Source: Aestuariimicrobium soli
Lineage (GTDB): Bacteria; Actinomycetota; Actinomycetes; Propionibacteriales; Propionibacteriaceae
DNA: 64,000 nt
Reading direction: 5' to 3'
NCBI RefSeq assembly: GCF_051192575.1
Contig: NZ_JBPJSQ010000002.1
Span: 62,001 to 126,000, forward strand
Part shown: piece by piece, positions 24,801 to 32,770 of the stretch
How positions within the stretch are numbered: position 1 is the stretch's first letter
How the letters are laid out: the number at the start of each line of letters is the position of its first letter
Translations under genes and position numbers: made by a program
The notes under the pieces: generated by a model
Told to the model about the DNA's origin: nothing
Seen by the model: the letters and a program-made list of their open reading frames with translations, nothing else
Database searches by the model: none

Positions 24801-26523
24801 GAACACGCCGGAGCGTCGAGCTGCCGCAACCGGGGTCAGCGCAGCAGGTGGCATCGGCCGTGGTGAGCACGCCGCACTGGGTGCACAGCTTGCCCTCAGC
24901 GCCGTTCACGGCGCCGCCGTCTTCTGCCAAAGCCTCCTCATCCTCGTCGACCCGATCCAGACCGTCATCAAGCACCAGCCACGACGTCGGGGCGTCCGCC
25001 TTGCGGGGCGCGAGGCGCAGACGCCTGTCGCGCGACTCAAGGACGCCCAGCAGGTGAACCGCGCCGCACCGCTTGCAGGCCCCCACCTCGAAAACTGGGG
25101 CAGCGCAGTCACGGCACAGCTCGTGTCGAGCGAGATGCACGTGGGGGCCAGACGGAGAGAGGCAGGTGAACGCTCCCTCCGTGGCGCGCAGGAAGAGGTG
25201 GTACCGGGACGAAAGAGCGGACGACCCGTCAGGCCCTCTCAGCGCGCTGGCGACAGCCACCAGCGCGACGAGCCCCTCCTGCCGACGGGGGTCGTCTGGG
25301 AAGACCCGTGCCGGCAGGGCGTCGAAGGGCTGTGGTCCGACGCTCAGCAGCCGCTTGAGCTGAACGAGACTGCCCTCGTGGGCCAGGGCAGAGCGAGCAT
25401 CCGGTGCCGTGAAGTCGTGGCTGCGAGCCAGCGCTACAACCTCGTCGTCCACGGCAGTGCTCTGCGCCAGCCGAAGATAGTCCTCGGCAGTCAACGGGCC
25501 CCACGTCGGCCCGGTCGGAGTCTGGCGGCGCTCGGCTGTGATCAAGTCCTGCCGCGCGGAGTCGTCGTGCACCCACTCGAAGGGCACTCCGAAGAGACGG
25601 GACGCGAACTCGGTGACCGACGACGGATCGGTGTCGGCGCCCACAGTGGCCGAGGTGGCGATGCACTGCAGCGGCCGGTCAGGTGCCACGCGATCCCTCA
25701 GGCGACGCACGAGCATGGCGATTTCGGCGCCCTGGGTTCCGTCGTAGACGTGGGCCTCATCGATCACCAGGAAGCGCCAGGTGGCGTCGCCGTCGCTGGG
25801 GAACAGGCCCATGTCCTGCGGGCGGAGGAGCAGGTACTCCAGCATCGCGTAGTTGGTCAGCAGCAGATGGGGCGGCGTCTTGCGCATCTCCTGACGACTG
25901 AGCAACTCGTTGCTCAGGAGGCGTTCACCAGGGTTGAGCTCTTCGAAACGCTCGCTCGCGCGACGCGGGTCGTCCTCGGTGTCTCCGGTGTAGCGACCGA
26001 AGGTGATGTGCGGAGTGTCGGCGAGCATGGCCCGGAGCCTCTTCATCTGGTCATTGGCCAAGGCGTTCATCGGGTAGAGGAGCAATGCTCGCACGCCAGG
26101 ACCCAAGGCGCCCCGCTCGTTCTCGGCGGCCAAACTGTCCAGAATCGGCATGAGGAATGACTCGGTCTTCCCGGACCCCGTACCGGTGGCCACCACGACG
26201 TTGCGGCCATCCCTGACCTTCCGGATGGCGGCCTCCTGATGCCGGTACAGCGGCCGGTCGAGCGGAAGCGCCGGGCTGGCCAAACCTGCGAAGCCGGCGG
26301 ACAGCAACCCAGAGTCAATGAGCTCGCGGATGCTGGACCCGGTCGCGTAGGGCGGAGTGGCCTCCAGATAGGGCCCTTTGTCGAGAGATGGCGAGGTGTC
26401 AATGGCGCTCGCCAGCGCTGCGGCGATCTTCGGGTCACGAGCGGCGATGAGCGAGCCCAGATACCTGCGGTAGGACGCCTTGATCTCCGCAGAGGTCCTC
26501 ACCGGGTCGGAGTGCTCGGTCAT
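21838..26523 (-). CDS. druE: DEAD/DEAH-box helicase with DUF1998 domain, Druantia DruE-like
   Basis: A 1561-residue superfamily 2 helicase. Q-motif/Walker A is VVVATGTGSGKTESF (113-123), Walker B is VIDEAH (252-257), motif III ATSATVG, and motif VI YVQRAGRAGRR. Between and after the RecA halves are cysteine clusters (CRDCAAP..CKRCGA; CTQCG..CCADPGC) likely to bind zinc. The C-terminus is DUF1998-like: VLFDTVPGGGGNVL followed by CDCGPETSCYGCLRGYRNQ. This size and layout match DruE, the helicase shared by all Druantia anti-phage types. The ATG at 26523 overlaps the stop of the upstream 1154-residue gene as ATGA, the arrangement of Druantia type III (druH-druE). The defence role is inferred from this pairing. 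Confidence 0.75.
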   Translation of the reverse strand: MTEHSDPVRTSAEIKASYRRYLGSLIAARDPKIAAALASAIDTSPSLDKGPYLEATPPYATGSSIRELIDSGLLSAGFAGLASPALPLDRPLYRHQEAAIRKVRDGRNVVVATGTGSGKTESFLMPILDSLAAENERGALGPGVRALLLYPMNALANDQMKRLRAMLADTPHITFGRYTGDTEDDPRRASERFEELNPGERLLSNELLSRQEMRKTPPHLLLTNYAMLEYLLLRPQDMGLFPSDGDATWRFLVIDEAHVYDGTQGAEIAMLVRRLRDRVAPDRPLQCIATSATVGADTDPSSVTEFASRLFGVPFEWVHDDSARQDLITAERRQTPTGPTWGPLTAEDYLRLAQSTAVDDEVVALARSHDFTAPDARSALAHEGSLVQLKRLLSVGPQPFDALPARVFPDDPRRQEGLVALVAVASALRGPDGSSALSSRYHLFLRATEGAFTCLSPSGPHVHLARHELCRDCAAPVFEVGACKRCGAVHLLGVLESRDRRLRLAPRKADAPTSWLVLDDGLDRVDEDEEALAEDGGAVNGAEGKLCTQCGVLTTADATCCADPGCGSSTLRRVRKLKQRGQELVGCLVCGARGAGTVRAFETGADAAGAVITTSLYQSLPASEDPRDVARPGEGRKLLMFSDSRQAAAYFAPYLEDSYGRLQRRRLIIQGLESAGAATSGVNVADARYHVRRSADAVQVFSPGMSAAGQERMIAPWIMAEAASMDDRQSLEGVGLVRVTLRREPGWKLPEPLLRLGLTTEQAWDFVAELVRTLRLQGAVTMPDDVPPNHEIFAPRLGPIYARLSGPEPKRKVLSWLPGRGSNRRVDYVNRVLAAMGSDTDPVGVLNGVWRFLTDPGTEVDWLVTSTPKGLGAVSQVDHRMLRFALVDASTPVHQCSTCQRVAPVSVAGVCPALGCPGELHTLVPPPADEDRDHYRAIYRSMLPVPLTAREHTAQWRNTEAARIQQDFIRGEINALSCSTTFELGVDVGELQSVMLRNMPPTTANYVQRAGRAGRRAGAAALVVTYAQRRSHDLTQYAAPEAMMAGRIPAPYVPLDNDRIDRRHAHSVALAAFFRWYLESLHGISRKAGEFFIGDGVDEPPVAAVRTFLNPVPAEVQTSLRRVLPVGVQKAIGVDSGEWVPVLLDLLEEVRQGLAADVSTLRGIQDEAVAARNFLLADRYEGVLKTLRGRDLLGHLANHNVIPKYGFPVDSVELRTDFSAAEHFLGAKLDLSRDLSQAIHEYAPDASLVAGGLEWMSRGIYRLPGKELVGLNYRVCRRCGQYWESFGDVEPQCPTCGDVAAAAARTLIIPEFGFVAAPDPKRPGSRPPRGAWGGATHVVKLSDVSRSRSFELPGGSIEAFVGPRGRLISIADGPSESGYLVCRWCGWGTALTNVGTRRPTKHQHLLRAGHDCTGPLDLVDLAHPYETDLLWLDVRPNQIFREEAVWKSVLYALLEAASDTLQISRDDIGGTLSPTGPVTRSLVLFDTVPGGGGNVLRIEERLEDVLEAALRRVTTCDCGPETSCYGCLRGYRNQRDHEILSRGAAAALLSSLGVGLGSALG

Positions 26524-29500
26524 TTGTCCTCCTGGCTCGCGCTCGACTGCTCCGCAGCCTGCAGCAGTTCGGCCACAATCAGGTCGATCGTGACGAGGTC
26601 GGGCGCGATGCGCGCCAGATCGGCCCAGAGTCGCCCTTGCTGTGCCACCAGCTGGCGCGCCTGGGCATCGCCGCGCGCGACGCGCCGTGCCATCCAGGCG
26701 AGGCTCAGGGACAGGGCCGGATAGCACCGCCACCCATCTGACCGGGTGGGATGGCATCGGGCTGCGACGGCGTCGACACCTGCCAAGTCCCCCACGGACT
26801 TGAGGTAGGCGCGGAGCAGCTGGAGGCACCGGGGGCCGTTTTCCTGGAGCCCCGCAGATGCGTCGCGCCGTCGATCCAGCAGGTTCAGAGACGCCTGCAC
26901 TCGCGTGTCGCCATCGACAAGGCCTTGGGGAACCAGCCTCAACTGATTCCGGAAGTCCAGTTGCGCGGTCGAGCCAAGCGCCAGATACCGATCGGCCGCT
27001 GTGTCGAAACGGCCCAGACCTGGCCACGGGTCGTTCCCACGCAGGAGGCTGTCCACACCGTCTCCGCACACCACCCGGGCGTTGGCAGCAGTGTCCAAAC
27101 CCCGCCTGACATCGTCCACCAGTCCTGGAGCGGTCAGGAGTGCCGCTGGTAACGCTCCTGCGCGGGTCCACGCCACGCTGCCCCGAGACGGCAACGCCGT
27201 CGGCGTCCATGCGAGCCCGGAACGGATGATCGCCTCGGGCACGCGGTCGGCTTCGATGCCGCTCGAGTCCAAGGCGAGGAGTGAGGAGACAGGATCCTGG
27301 GTGAGCACGTTGCGGCAGGCCTTCCCCACCTCGGCGAGGCGCTCGCCCATCAGCCCGAGCCACGGCAGCCGGCCAGTGACCGCCCAGACCCTCGACAGGT
27401 CAGCAATATCGGCGGGGAGTGGCCCCGCGCCTGCCAGCCACCGGGAGAGCGATGTCTCCTCGGCGTCCTCGCTCGAAAGCCAACCCGGCGCACTGAGCAG
27501 CCAGGCCTTCTGAGGGGCCGGCCATGCCGGAACCGATGCCGGAGCCCACGGATCATCGACCCGGACGGTCACGACGACGGGTCCCGCGTCGCGCAGCTCT
27601 TCAGGGAGCTCGACCTGTCCATGCCGGACCTCGAGTCGCGTCCCGCCTCGCCAAGGTGCGACCACGGGGTACACCAGCGCGACGAGTCCCTCCACGTCGA
27701 CGCTGTCGACGAGCTCGAGGATGTCACCGGTCAGCTTCACTTCCGAGTACAGCCTTCGCGGGCTCACCTGACTCACGACGAGGAGGCCTGCTTCGTCGAG
27801 TGACAGTCGTGCGCGGGGGTGAGCTGCCAGCGTGTCGCCCACCTGAGCAAGGTTGAATCGATAGACGCCGTCGCGGCTGCGGCCGAAGGTCACAAGCTCC
27901 TGGACGCAACGGTCACCCACTAGGACGTGCAGGGTTGGATCACCCACCGCGTCCAGGTCGATCGTCAGCGTCCCGCCCAGCTCACGAAGGTCCTCGGCAT
28001 ACAGCGGTACCGGCCGGACGCCCGCCGTCGTGGAGCGTTCACTCGACTGGTAGGACATCGACATGTGAGGAGGTCGCACTACGGCTCGAAGAACCGTGTG
28101 GTGCGCGGTCAGTGTCACCTGCTGCTCTGTCTCGTGCCCCGCGAGCTCGAACGACGACTGCTCGGCCTCGACGCCAGGAGGGAGGCTGAGACGGATCGTC
28201 GCGGGCACCAGCCCATCGGGGGCGATCCGACGCCACGGGGGCTGAGACGCCATGCGCACTCCCTCGGCCAGCACCAGGTCGCGAGAGATCCCTCGCCCCC
28301 AAGGGCCGCGCACCCGGATTCGGTACGTGCCCAACAACGGTCGAGGAACGCCCGACCACAGTCCTTCGCGGAGGTCGTCGCCGGCGTGAAGCATGCGGTT
28401 GTCAACGAGCACCCGCCCGCCAGCATCAGTGATCGTCAGGGACCAGCTGCTGTCAGTGCTAGCAGCGGATGGCAGCTCGATCTGGGGAACCTGCCCAAAG
28501 ACTGGCCCGCCGCGGTGCAGGAGGCCCTGGATCGGTTCCCCGGCGGCGATCCGCACGGACGAAACCCTGCGCACACTGCGTGGACGCTCGCATCTGGAGG
28601 ACCTGACCATGCTGGCGCCCCGGAGGTCGAGGAGTCGCAGGGTCCAGCCGCTCCAGCCCGGGGGAAGTGCGCCCTCGGCCAGGACCACTGCCTCGCCGAC
28701 AACCACTAGGTCATCAGGGCCGCCCGGAAAGAGCAACCACACCGGAAAGCCCGGAAGAGGCAACCCCGGGAGGAGCTGCCGGCCCTCCTCGGAGAATGCG
28801 AGGAGGGGGTCCTTGTCGTCGACGACCGGCACGGTCATCGTGAGGTCGGGGCGCCGTTGGAGGGCAGCCGTCACTGCTCGGACTGGACCGATGACTGGCA
28901 CATCCGTCGGCGGGGCCGGCTCTCCCGGCCAGGCCGCCTCGCTGTGCACGTGTTCCGACTGGGTGCCGACCGTCACCGTCCACGTTGCCTGGCCGACCTC
29001 GTCCACGGGCGGCAGTCTCAGGAGTGGCCCGCGACCATAGGGATCGAGCACCAAGCCTGGCCGCTCTGCCTCGTGTCCGTCGGAGTGGCCCCTTGGCCGC
29101 CTCTCGCTGATCCCACCAGCCTGTCGAAGGGCCACAGCGGCGACGCGGAACCTGTCCGGCAACGGCACTTCCTCGCCCGTACCACCGGCCGCGACCACGT
29201 CGAGCAGCTCAAACACGCGGTCGCTGACGTCGATGGCGAAGTCGCCGCCGTAGCGCAGGAACCGCTCGACAGGCTTGTCGATGTTGAACAACTTTCCCTC
29301 GGCGGCCTTGCTGGCCGCCCACGCCACGAACTCGTCAGGCGTGATCCCCTCGTCTCGGCTGCGGCGTTCACCGACGAGTTTGAAGTAGTCCGCAAGGCAG
29401 TGGGTGGGAATCCCCGAATGCATGAGGATCGGGCCGACGAATCGGGCTCCAGAATCCTCAATCTCGCCGAAGTCCGGAAGTCCCAGCGCTCGCAGGTTCT

Positions 29501-29984
29501 CCAAGAAGGCAGTTCCCCACTCCTGCTGGAAGCTCTGATCCCCACGGATCCCAAGCATGCCCGTCAACTTGGGCCAGAACGTGCCGTGAGAGTAGTGGTG
29601 GGTGGCGATGCTCACTGTCGACATCACGTGAACCGCTGGCCAGCGGCGCAACAACCAGCTGCGATCCCGCCCTCGTGCCGCAAGGAACTTACCTCCCAGT
29701 ACCTCGAGGGCCTGTTCGGCGTGTTCGGCCTTGGCCAGATCCTCGGCGACCAGCGACACGACGCCCAGGCGCCGTCCCCACCCTTCCTGTCTCAGGCGTA
29801 GTAGCTCATTAGGGGTGACGACCCTTTCCTGCGTGTCCGCAGATCCCACGGTCAATGCACCCCCAATTCGCGCGGCGCGACGATGCGCCGATGTCGCTCT
29901 CAACGGTATCAACATAGACCGTTTGGCGGTTCGCACCGCCACCAGCCTGTACCTCACGTCGTGGTCGGAATCGGGGGCAGCCAC
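26520..29984 (-). CDS. druH: Large protein of unknown fold, Druantia DruH-like
   Basis: A protein of about 1154 residues with no domain I can assign. The N-terminal third has SIATHHYSHGTFWPKL, GARFVGPILMHSGIPTHCL and NIDKPVERFLRYGG, blocks that I associate with large genes next to DUF1998 helicases. The C-terminal two thirds are rich in short beta segments, like stacked Ig-type domains. Size, position and the 4-base overlap with the helicase match DruH of Druantia type III. I start at the GTG at 29984, five bases after GGAGG; the frame is also open to a GTG at 30008. The segment from 30044 to 29970, which includes this start, is homologous to a carbohydrate-binding module gene. No catalytic motif is visible. 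Confidence 0.6.
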   Translation of the reverse strand: MAAPDSDHDVRYRLVAVRTAKRSMLIPLRATSAHRRAARIGGALTVGSADTQERVVTPNELLRLRQEGWGRRLGVVSLVAEDLAKAEHAEQALEVLGGKFLAARGRDRSWLLRRWPAVHVMSTVSIATHHYSHGTFWPKLTGMLGIRGDQSFQQEWGTAFLENLRALGLPDFGEIEDSGARFVGPILMHSGIPTHCLADYFKLVGERRSRDEGITPDEFVAWAASKAAEGKLFNIDKPVERFLRYGGDFAIDVSDRVFELLDVVAAGGTGEEVPLPDRFRVAAVALRQAGGISERRPRGHSDGHEAERPGLVLDPYGRGPLLRLPPVDEVGQATWTVTVGTQSEHVHSEAAWPGEPAPPTDVPVIGPVRAVTAALQRRPDLTMTVPVVDDKDPLLAFSEEGRQLLPGLPLPGFPVWLLFPGGPDDLVVVGEAVVLAEGALPPGWSGWTLRLLDLRGASMVRSSRCERPRSVRRVSSVRIAAGEPIQGLLHRGGPVFGQVPQIELPSAASTDSSWSLTITDAGGRVLVDNRMLHAGDDLREGLWSGVPRPLLGTYRIRVRGPWGRGISRDLVLAEGVRMASQPPWRRIAPDGLVPATIRLSLPPGVEAEQSSFELAGHETEQQVTLTAHHTVLRAVVRPPHMSMSYQSSERSTTAGVRPVPLYAEDLRELGGTLTIDLDAVGDPTLHVLVGDRCVQELVTFGRSRDGVYRFNLAQVGDTLAAHPRARLSLDEAGLLVVSQVSPRRLYSEVKLTGDILELVDSVDVEGLVALVYPVVAPWRGGTRLEVRHGQVELPEELRDAGPVVVTVRVDDPWAPASVPAWPAPQKAWLLSAPGWLSSEDAEETSLSRWLAGAGPLPADIADLSRVWAVTGRLPWLGLMGERLAEVGKACRNVLTQDPVSSLLALDSSGIEADRVPEAIIRSGLAWTPTALPSRGSVAWTRAGALPAALLTAPGLVDDVRRGLDTAANARVVCGDGVDSLLRGNDPWPGLGRFDTAADRYLALGSTAQLDFRNQLRLVPQGLVDGDTRVQASLNLLDRRRDASAGLQENGPRCLQLLRAYLKSVGDLAGVDAVAARCHPTRSDGWRCYPALSLSLAWMARRVARGDAQARQLVAQQGRLWADLARIAPDLVTIDLIVAELLQAAEQSSASQEDK

Positions 29985-30044
29985 CATTTCCTCCCGCAGA
30001 CCGGTCACTGATCATGGAGCACCGTTACGGGTGAACCAGGCGGC
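29970..30044 (-). other. 75-bp remnant of a carbohydrate-binding-module gene at the druH start
   Basis: On the minus strand this stretch aligns without gaps to 36665-36739 of the polysaccharide lyase gene, with 57 of 75 bases identical by hand count. The encoded peptides share AAWFTRN, SVTG and EEM, and the remnant has a TGA where the lyase has glycine. It is in the same frame as druH and supplies its ribosome-binding site. Confidence 0.7.
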
Positions 30045-30064
30045 GGTTCGATGTTCACACGGCC

Positions 30065-32143
30065 TCAACGGCGGAGCCGCCTTTCCAGCTCCCACCGAGC
30101 GAGCACGTCGGGGAGCAGGTCAGAGAACTTCAGCCCCATGAGGGCATCGTCGTCGATGTCGATCGGAAGCGATTCGAACTCGGCGCCGAACTCGAGGCGG
30201 GCCAGCACGAGCGCCTCCTGCACCATGAACATGGTGGTTCCCGCGCGCAGGCCGATCCAGGCATCGCCGAAGCTGGTCTTCCCATCCATGAGCTCCGGGT
30301 TCACCCTCGCGAGAGCGGTGGCGAGCACCAGGTTCCGCCGCCCACCGGCCCGGTTCCACCAGCGCGCATCGCTCTCCCGCTGCACCACACGAGTGGAGGT
30401 GGCGTCGACCTCGTCGGCCCGCTGCTCGCGAAGCCGGGCCAGCGCGGCCGCCGCCCGCTGCGACAACCTGACACCCACCGGGTCTACACCCAGCAGCACT
30501 CGTCGCATGGAATAACAGAGCTGGGGCGAGTCCATGGGCAGGGAGTTCTGCCAGCGCACCACTCCCCCGTGGTCGGCTGGCTCGACGTGACAACGACGAC
30601 GAGTCCAGTCGACGTGGGTCACCCTACACGGACGACCACCGAGCGTGATGAAGCGAGGCCCCTCCACCTCGCGCAGCAGCGTCAATGGCTCGAGGTAGCC
30701 GATGTCGGCTCGTCCGTGCAAGACCAGGAACTGGGGTGGCGCGGTGAACGCGGCCATCAGGTCGCGGAAGTAGGTACGGCCGTACCGGCCCTCCGCCGTG
30801 GGTCCGATGAACAGCAGGTCGCGGTCACGGTCGAGGTGCCCCAACTCCTCCAGCCCCCGCACGATCCGGGCGACGAGGGCATCGTCGACCCAGCCGAGCC
30901 CCTGCAGTCGAGCCACGAGTTCGGCCTGGCCGATCGTCCGCTGTTGGATCGTGATGCCCAGCGCCTGTTGCGCGACGATGTGCAGCGGCTCGGGCGGCGG
31001 CACCAGCGGCTCGACGTAGCCCTCGCCCCACAGCAACGCGATGCCGGCGGCGCGCAGGAAGTCGTCGTCCTTGATGCCCAGCACCAGCATGTTGCGCACG
31101 GTGCCGAGGCGTCGTCCGGTACGACCCAGCCGTTGCAGCAGGGACGCCACCGTGGGGGTGGACCCGATCTGCACGACGCGGTCGAGGTCGCCGACGTCGA
31201 TGCCGAGCTCAAGGGTGGACGTGGCCACGATGACGCAGTCGCGTTCCTGGGCAAAGGCCTCCTCAGCACGTCGACGGTCGTCCGGGGACACCGACGAGTG
31301 GGAGACGAAGGTGGTCACCCCCAGCCCACCGAGCCGTTCGGCCAGCTCCTCCACCTGGCGCCGGGACTCGCAGGAGACCAGCCTCTTCTCACCCTGGTGC
31401 AGGGACGCGATCACCGTCGCCGCGTTAGCAAGGCTGCCGACGAAGTCGAGCTGCACGTCCGGGGCCGGCCCGCCGGCGGTGACCGCGGGATTCACCAGGA
31501 CCCCGGGCACGCCAGCGTCCCGGTTGTTGCCCTGCAGCCAGCCCAGCAACCACTCCGCATTGCCCACGGTGGCCGACAGCCCGACGCGCTGCAGCGGGTG
31601 CCCCACCAGGTCCTCCAGCCGCTGCAGCACCCCCAACAGGTGCCAGCCGCGGTCGTCCCCGGCGAAGGCGTGGATCTCGTCGATGACGACGGCCTGCACC
31701 CCGGAGAAGATGGCGCGCGGGTCGGTGGTGGTCGAGATCAGCATCGCCTCGATCGACTCGGGTGTGGTGAGCAGCACGTCGGGATGGTCGAGCAGCCTCC
31801 GCTTGCGCTGGCCAGCCGTGGTGTCCCCGTGGCGCACCGCCGAGGTGCGACCCAGCCAGCCGGTGTAGCGCTCGGCCCGCACCTGCAGGTTGTTCACCAG
31901 CGCCTTGAGCGGGGTGATGTAGAGCACCGAGGTGCCGCGCCAGTTCTCGCCGCTCATCCGGGTGAGCAGCGGGAACAGGGCGGCTTCGGTCTTGCCACCG
32001 GCCGTGGGCGCCAGCAGTAGCGCGTCATGCCCCGCCAGCAGGGGCTCGACGGCCTGCTCCTGCAGTGCTCGAAGCGTTCCCCAGCCGAGGTCGTTGACGA
32101 TGTGGTGCTGCAACGACGGGGTGAGCCGATCGAAGCCGCTCAC
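30065..32143 (-). CDS. brxHI: Lhr-like DEAD/DEAH-box helicase, BREX type 2 BrxHI-like
   Basis: A 692-residue superfamily 2 helicase of the Lhr type. Walker A is APTAGGKT (45-52), Walker B VIDEIH (152-157), SAT motif LSATVG, and motif V/VI STLELGIDVGDLDRVVQ and LLQRLGRTGRR. A winged-helix and Lhr-type C-terminal part follows. Length and sequence style fit BrxHI of BREX type 2 (Pgl). It starts with GTG at 32143, one base after the stop of a brxD remnant, which is the gene that precedes brxHI in complete loci. It is followed on the same strand by the druH-like gene after 80 bases. It should act on nucleic acid as an ATP-driven helicase; its role without the rest of BREX is open. Confidence 0.75.
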   Translation of the reverse strand: MSGFDRLTPSLQHHIVNDLGWGTLRALQEQAVEPLLAGHDALLLAPTAGGKTEAALFPLLTRMSGENWRGTSVLYITPLKALVNNLQVRAERYTGWLGRTSAVRHGDTTAGQRKRRLLDHPDVLLTTPESIEAMLISTTTDPRAIFSGVQAVVIDEIHAFAGDDRGWHLLGVLQRLEDLVGHPLQRVGLSATVGNAEWLLGWLQGNNRDAGVPGVLVNPAVTAGGPAPDVQLDFVGSLANAATVIASLHQGEKRLVSCESRRQVEELAERLGGLGVTTFVSHSSVSPDDRRRAEEAFAQERDCVIVATSTLELGIDVGDLDRVVQIGSTPTVASLLQRLGRTGRRLGTVRNMLVLGIKDDDFLRAAGIALLWGEGYVEPLVPPPEPLHIVAQQALGITIQQRTIGQAELVARLQGLGWVDDALVARIVRGLEELGHLDRDRDLLFIGPTAEGRYGRTYFRDLMAAFTAPPQFLVLHGRADIGYLEPLTLLREVEGPRFITLGGRPCRVTHVDWTRRRCHVEPADHGGVVRWQNSLPMDSPQLCYSMRRVLLGVDPVGVRLSQRAAAALARLREQRADEVDATSTRVVQRESDARWWNRAGGRRNLVLATALARVNPELMDGKTSFGDAWIGLRAGTTMFMVQEALVLARLEFGAEFESLPIDIDDDALMGLKFSDLLPDVLARWELERRLRR

Positions 32144-32144
32144 G

Positions 32145-32495
32145 TCACTCGTCCAGCGCCAGGTCGGTGTCGTCGACACCGGCAGCAGGGCGCGGCGCAA
32201 CCGCACCCATGGCGGCCCGTTCGGCGTCGGTGAGCTCGTCCGTGCGCACGGTTAGGGCGTAGTCGTGTTGCGGGTCGAAATCGGGGAACTGGTCGACCCG
32301 GTCGAGCACCTCGCCCACCAGCTTCTTGATGAAGATGCGGGGCGCGACGCCCACCTGTCCGCCGAGTCGGCCCCCCGTGGCGGCCGCCAGCTCGTCGACG
32401 TAGGCCTCGTCCACGACTCCCCGCACCCGGGCCGCGGCACCCGCCCCGTCGGCGTAGAGGTCGACCACCTTCATGCCCACCTGGACGAGCTTGGC
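32145..32495 (-). pseudogene. brxD: 3' remnant of brxD (BREX ATP-binding protein)
   Basis: An open frame that lacks its start and its ATPase domain. What remains reads KLVQVGMKVVDLYADG, then VGVAPRIFIKKLVGEVLDRVDQFPDFDPQHDY, which I recognise as the C-terminus of BrxD (DUF2791). The frame is closed upstream by a TAG at 32496-32498, where homology switches to an opuC remnant on the other strand. The fragment ends one base before the brxHI start, the normal spacing of an intact brxD-brxHI pair. It cannot encode a working protein. Identification rests on memory of the family plus context. Confidence 0.6.
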
Positions 32496-32499
32496 CTAC

Positions 32500-32719
32500 C
32501 TGGTCTCGCTGACCTACACCAAGGGCCTGTTCCTGGCTTCGCACGTCGTGCCGTTGGCGTCAAAGAACGTGGACGAGGCCGCCGCCACGATCATCAACAC
32601 CATCTCTGCGGCGATGACCCCCGAAGACCCTGATCGCCCTCAACGGACGCTCCGTCAAGGAGGAACTCCCCGCGGCTACCATCGCCAAGGACTGGCTCAG
32701 CGAGAAGAAGTTGGCCTGA
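32500..32719 (+). pseudogene. 3' remnant of a second opuC-type binding-protein gene
   Basis: This stretch matches the last about 220 bases of opuCC (14666-14886), at roughly 83 percent identity by hand count. It encodes LVSLTYTKGLFLASHVVPLASKNVDEAAA, then gains one C near 32628 and continues in another frame as ALNGRSVKEELPAATIAKDWL up to a TGA. The 5' part is missing and the join abuts the brxD remnant. Because it is diverged, it is an old paralogue, not a fresh duplicate. Confidence 0.85.
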
Positions 32720-32770
32720 TCGAGACTGGCTTGATCGGGATCGGGCCTGATCGGGAAGGTGGGCTGATCC
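32713..32770 (+). repeat. Imperfect short tandem repeat before nei
   Basis: About four copies of a 14-17 base unit based on GGCCTGATCGGGA run from the opuC remnant's stop codon to the nei start. Confidence 0.55.

Noticed and set aside
26523..27363. N-terminal extension of the druE frame by about 280 codons
   Set aside because: It overlaps the druH-like gene completely, has no homology, and the ATGA overlap gives a natural start at 26523.
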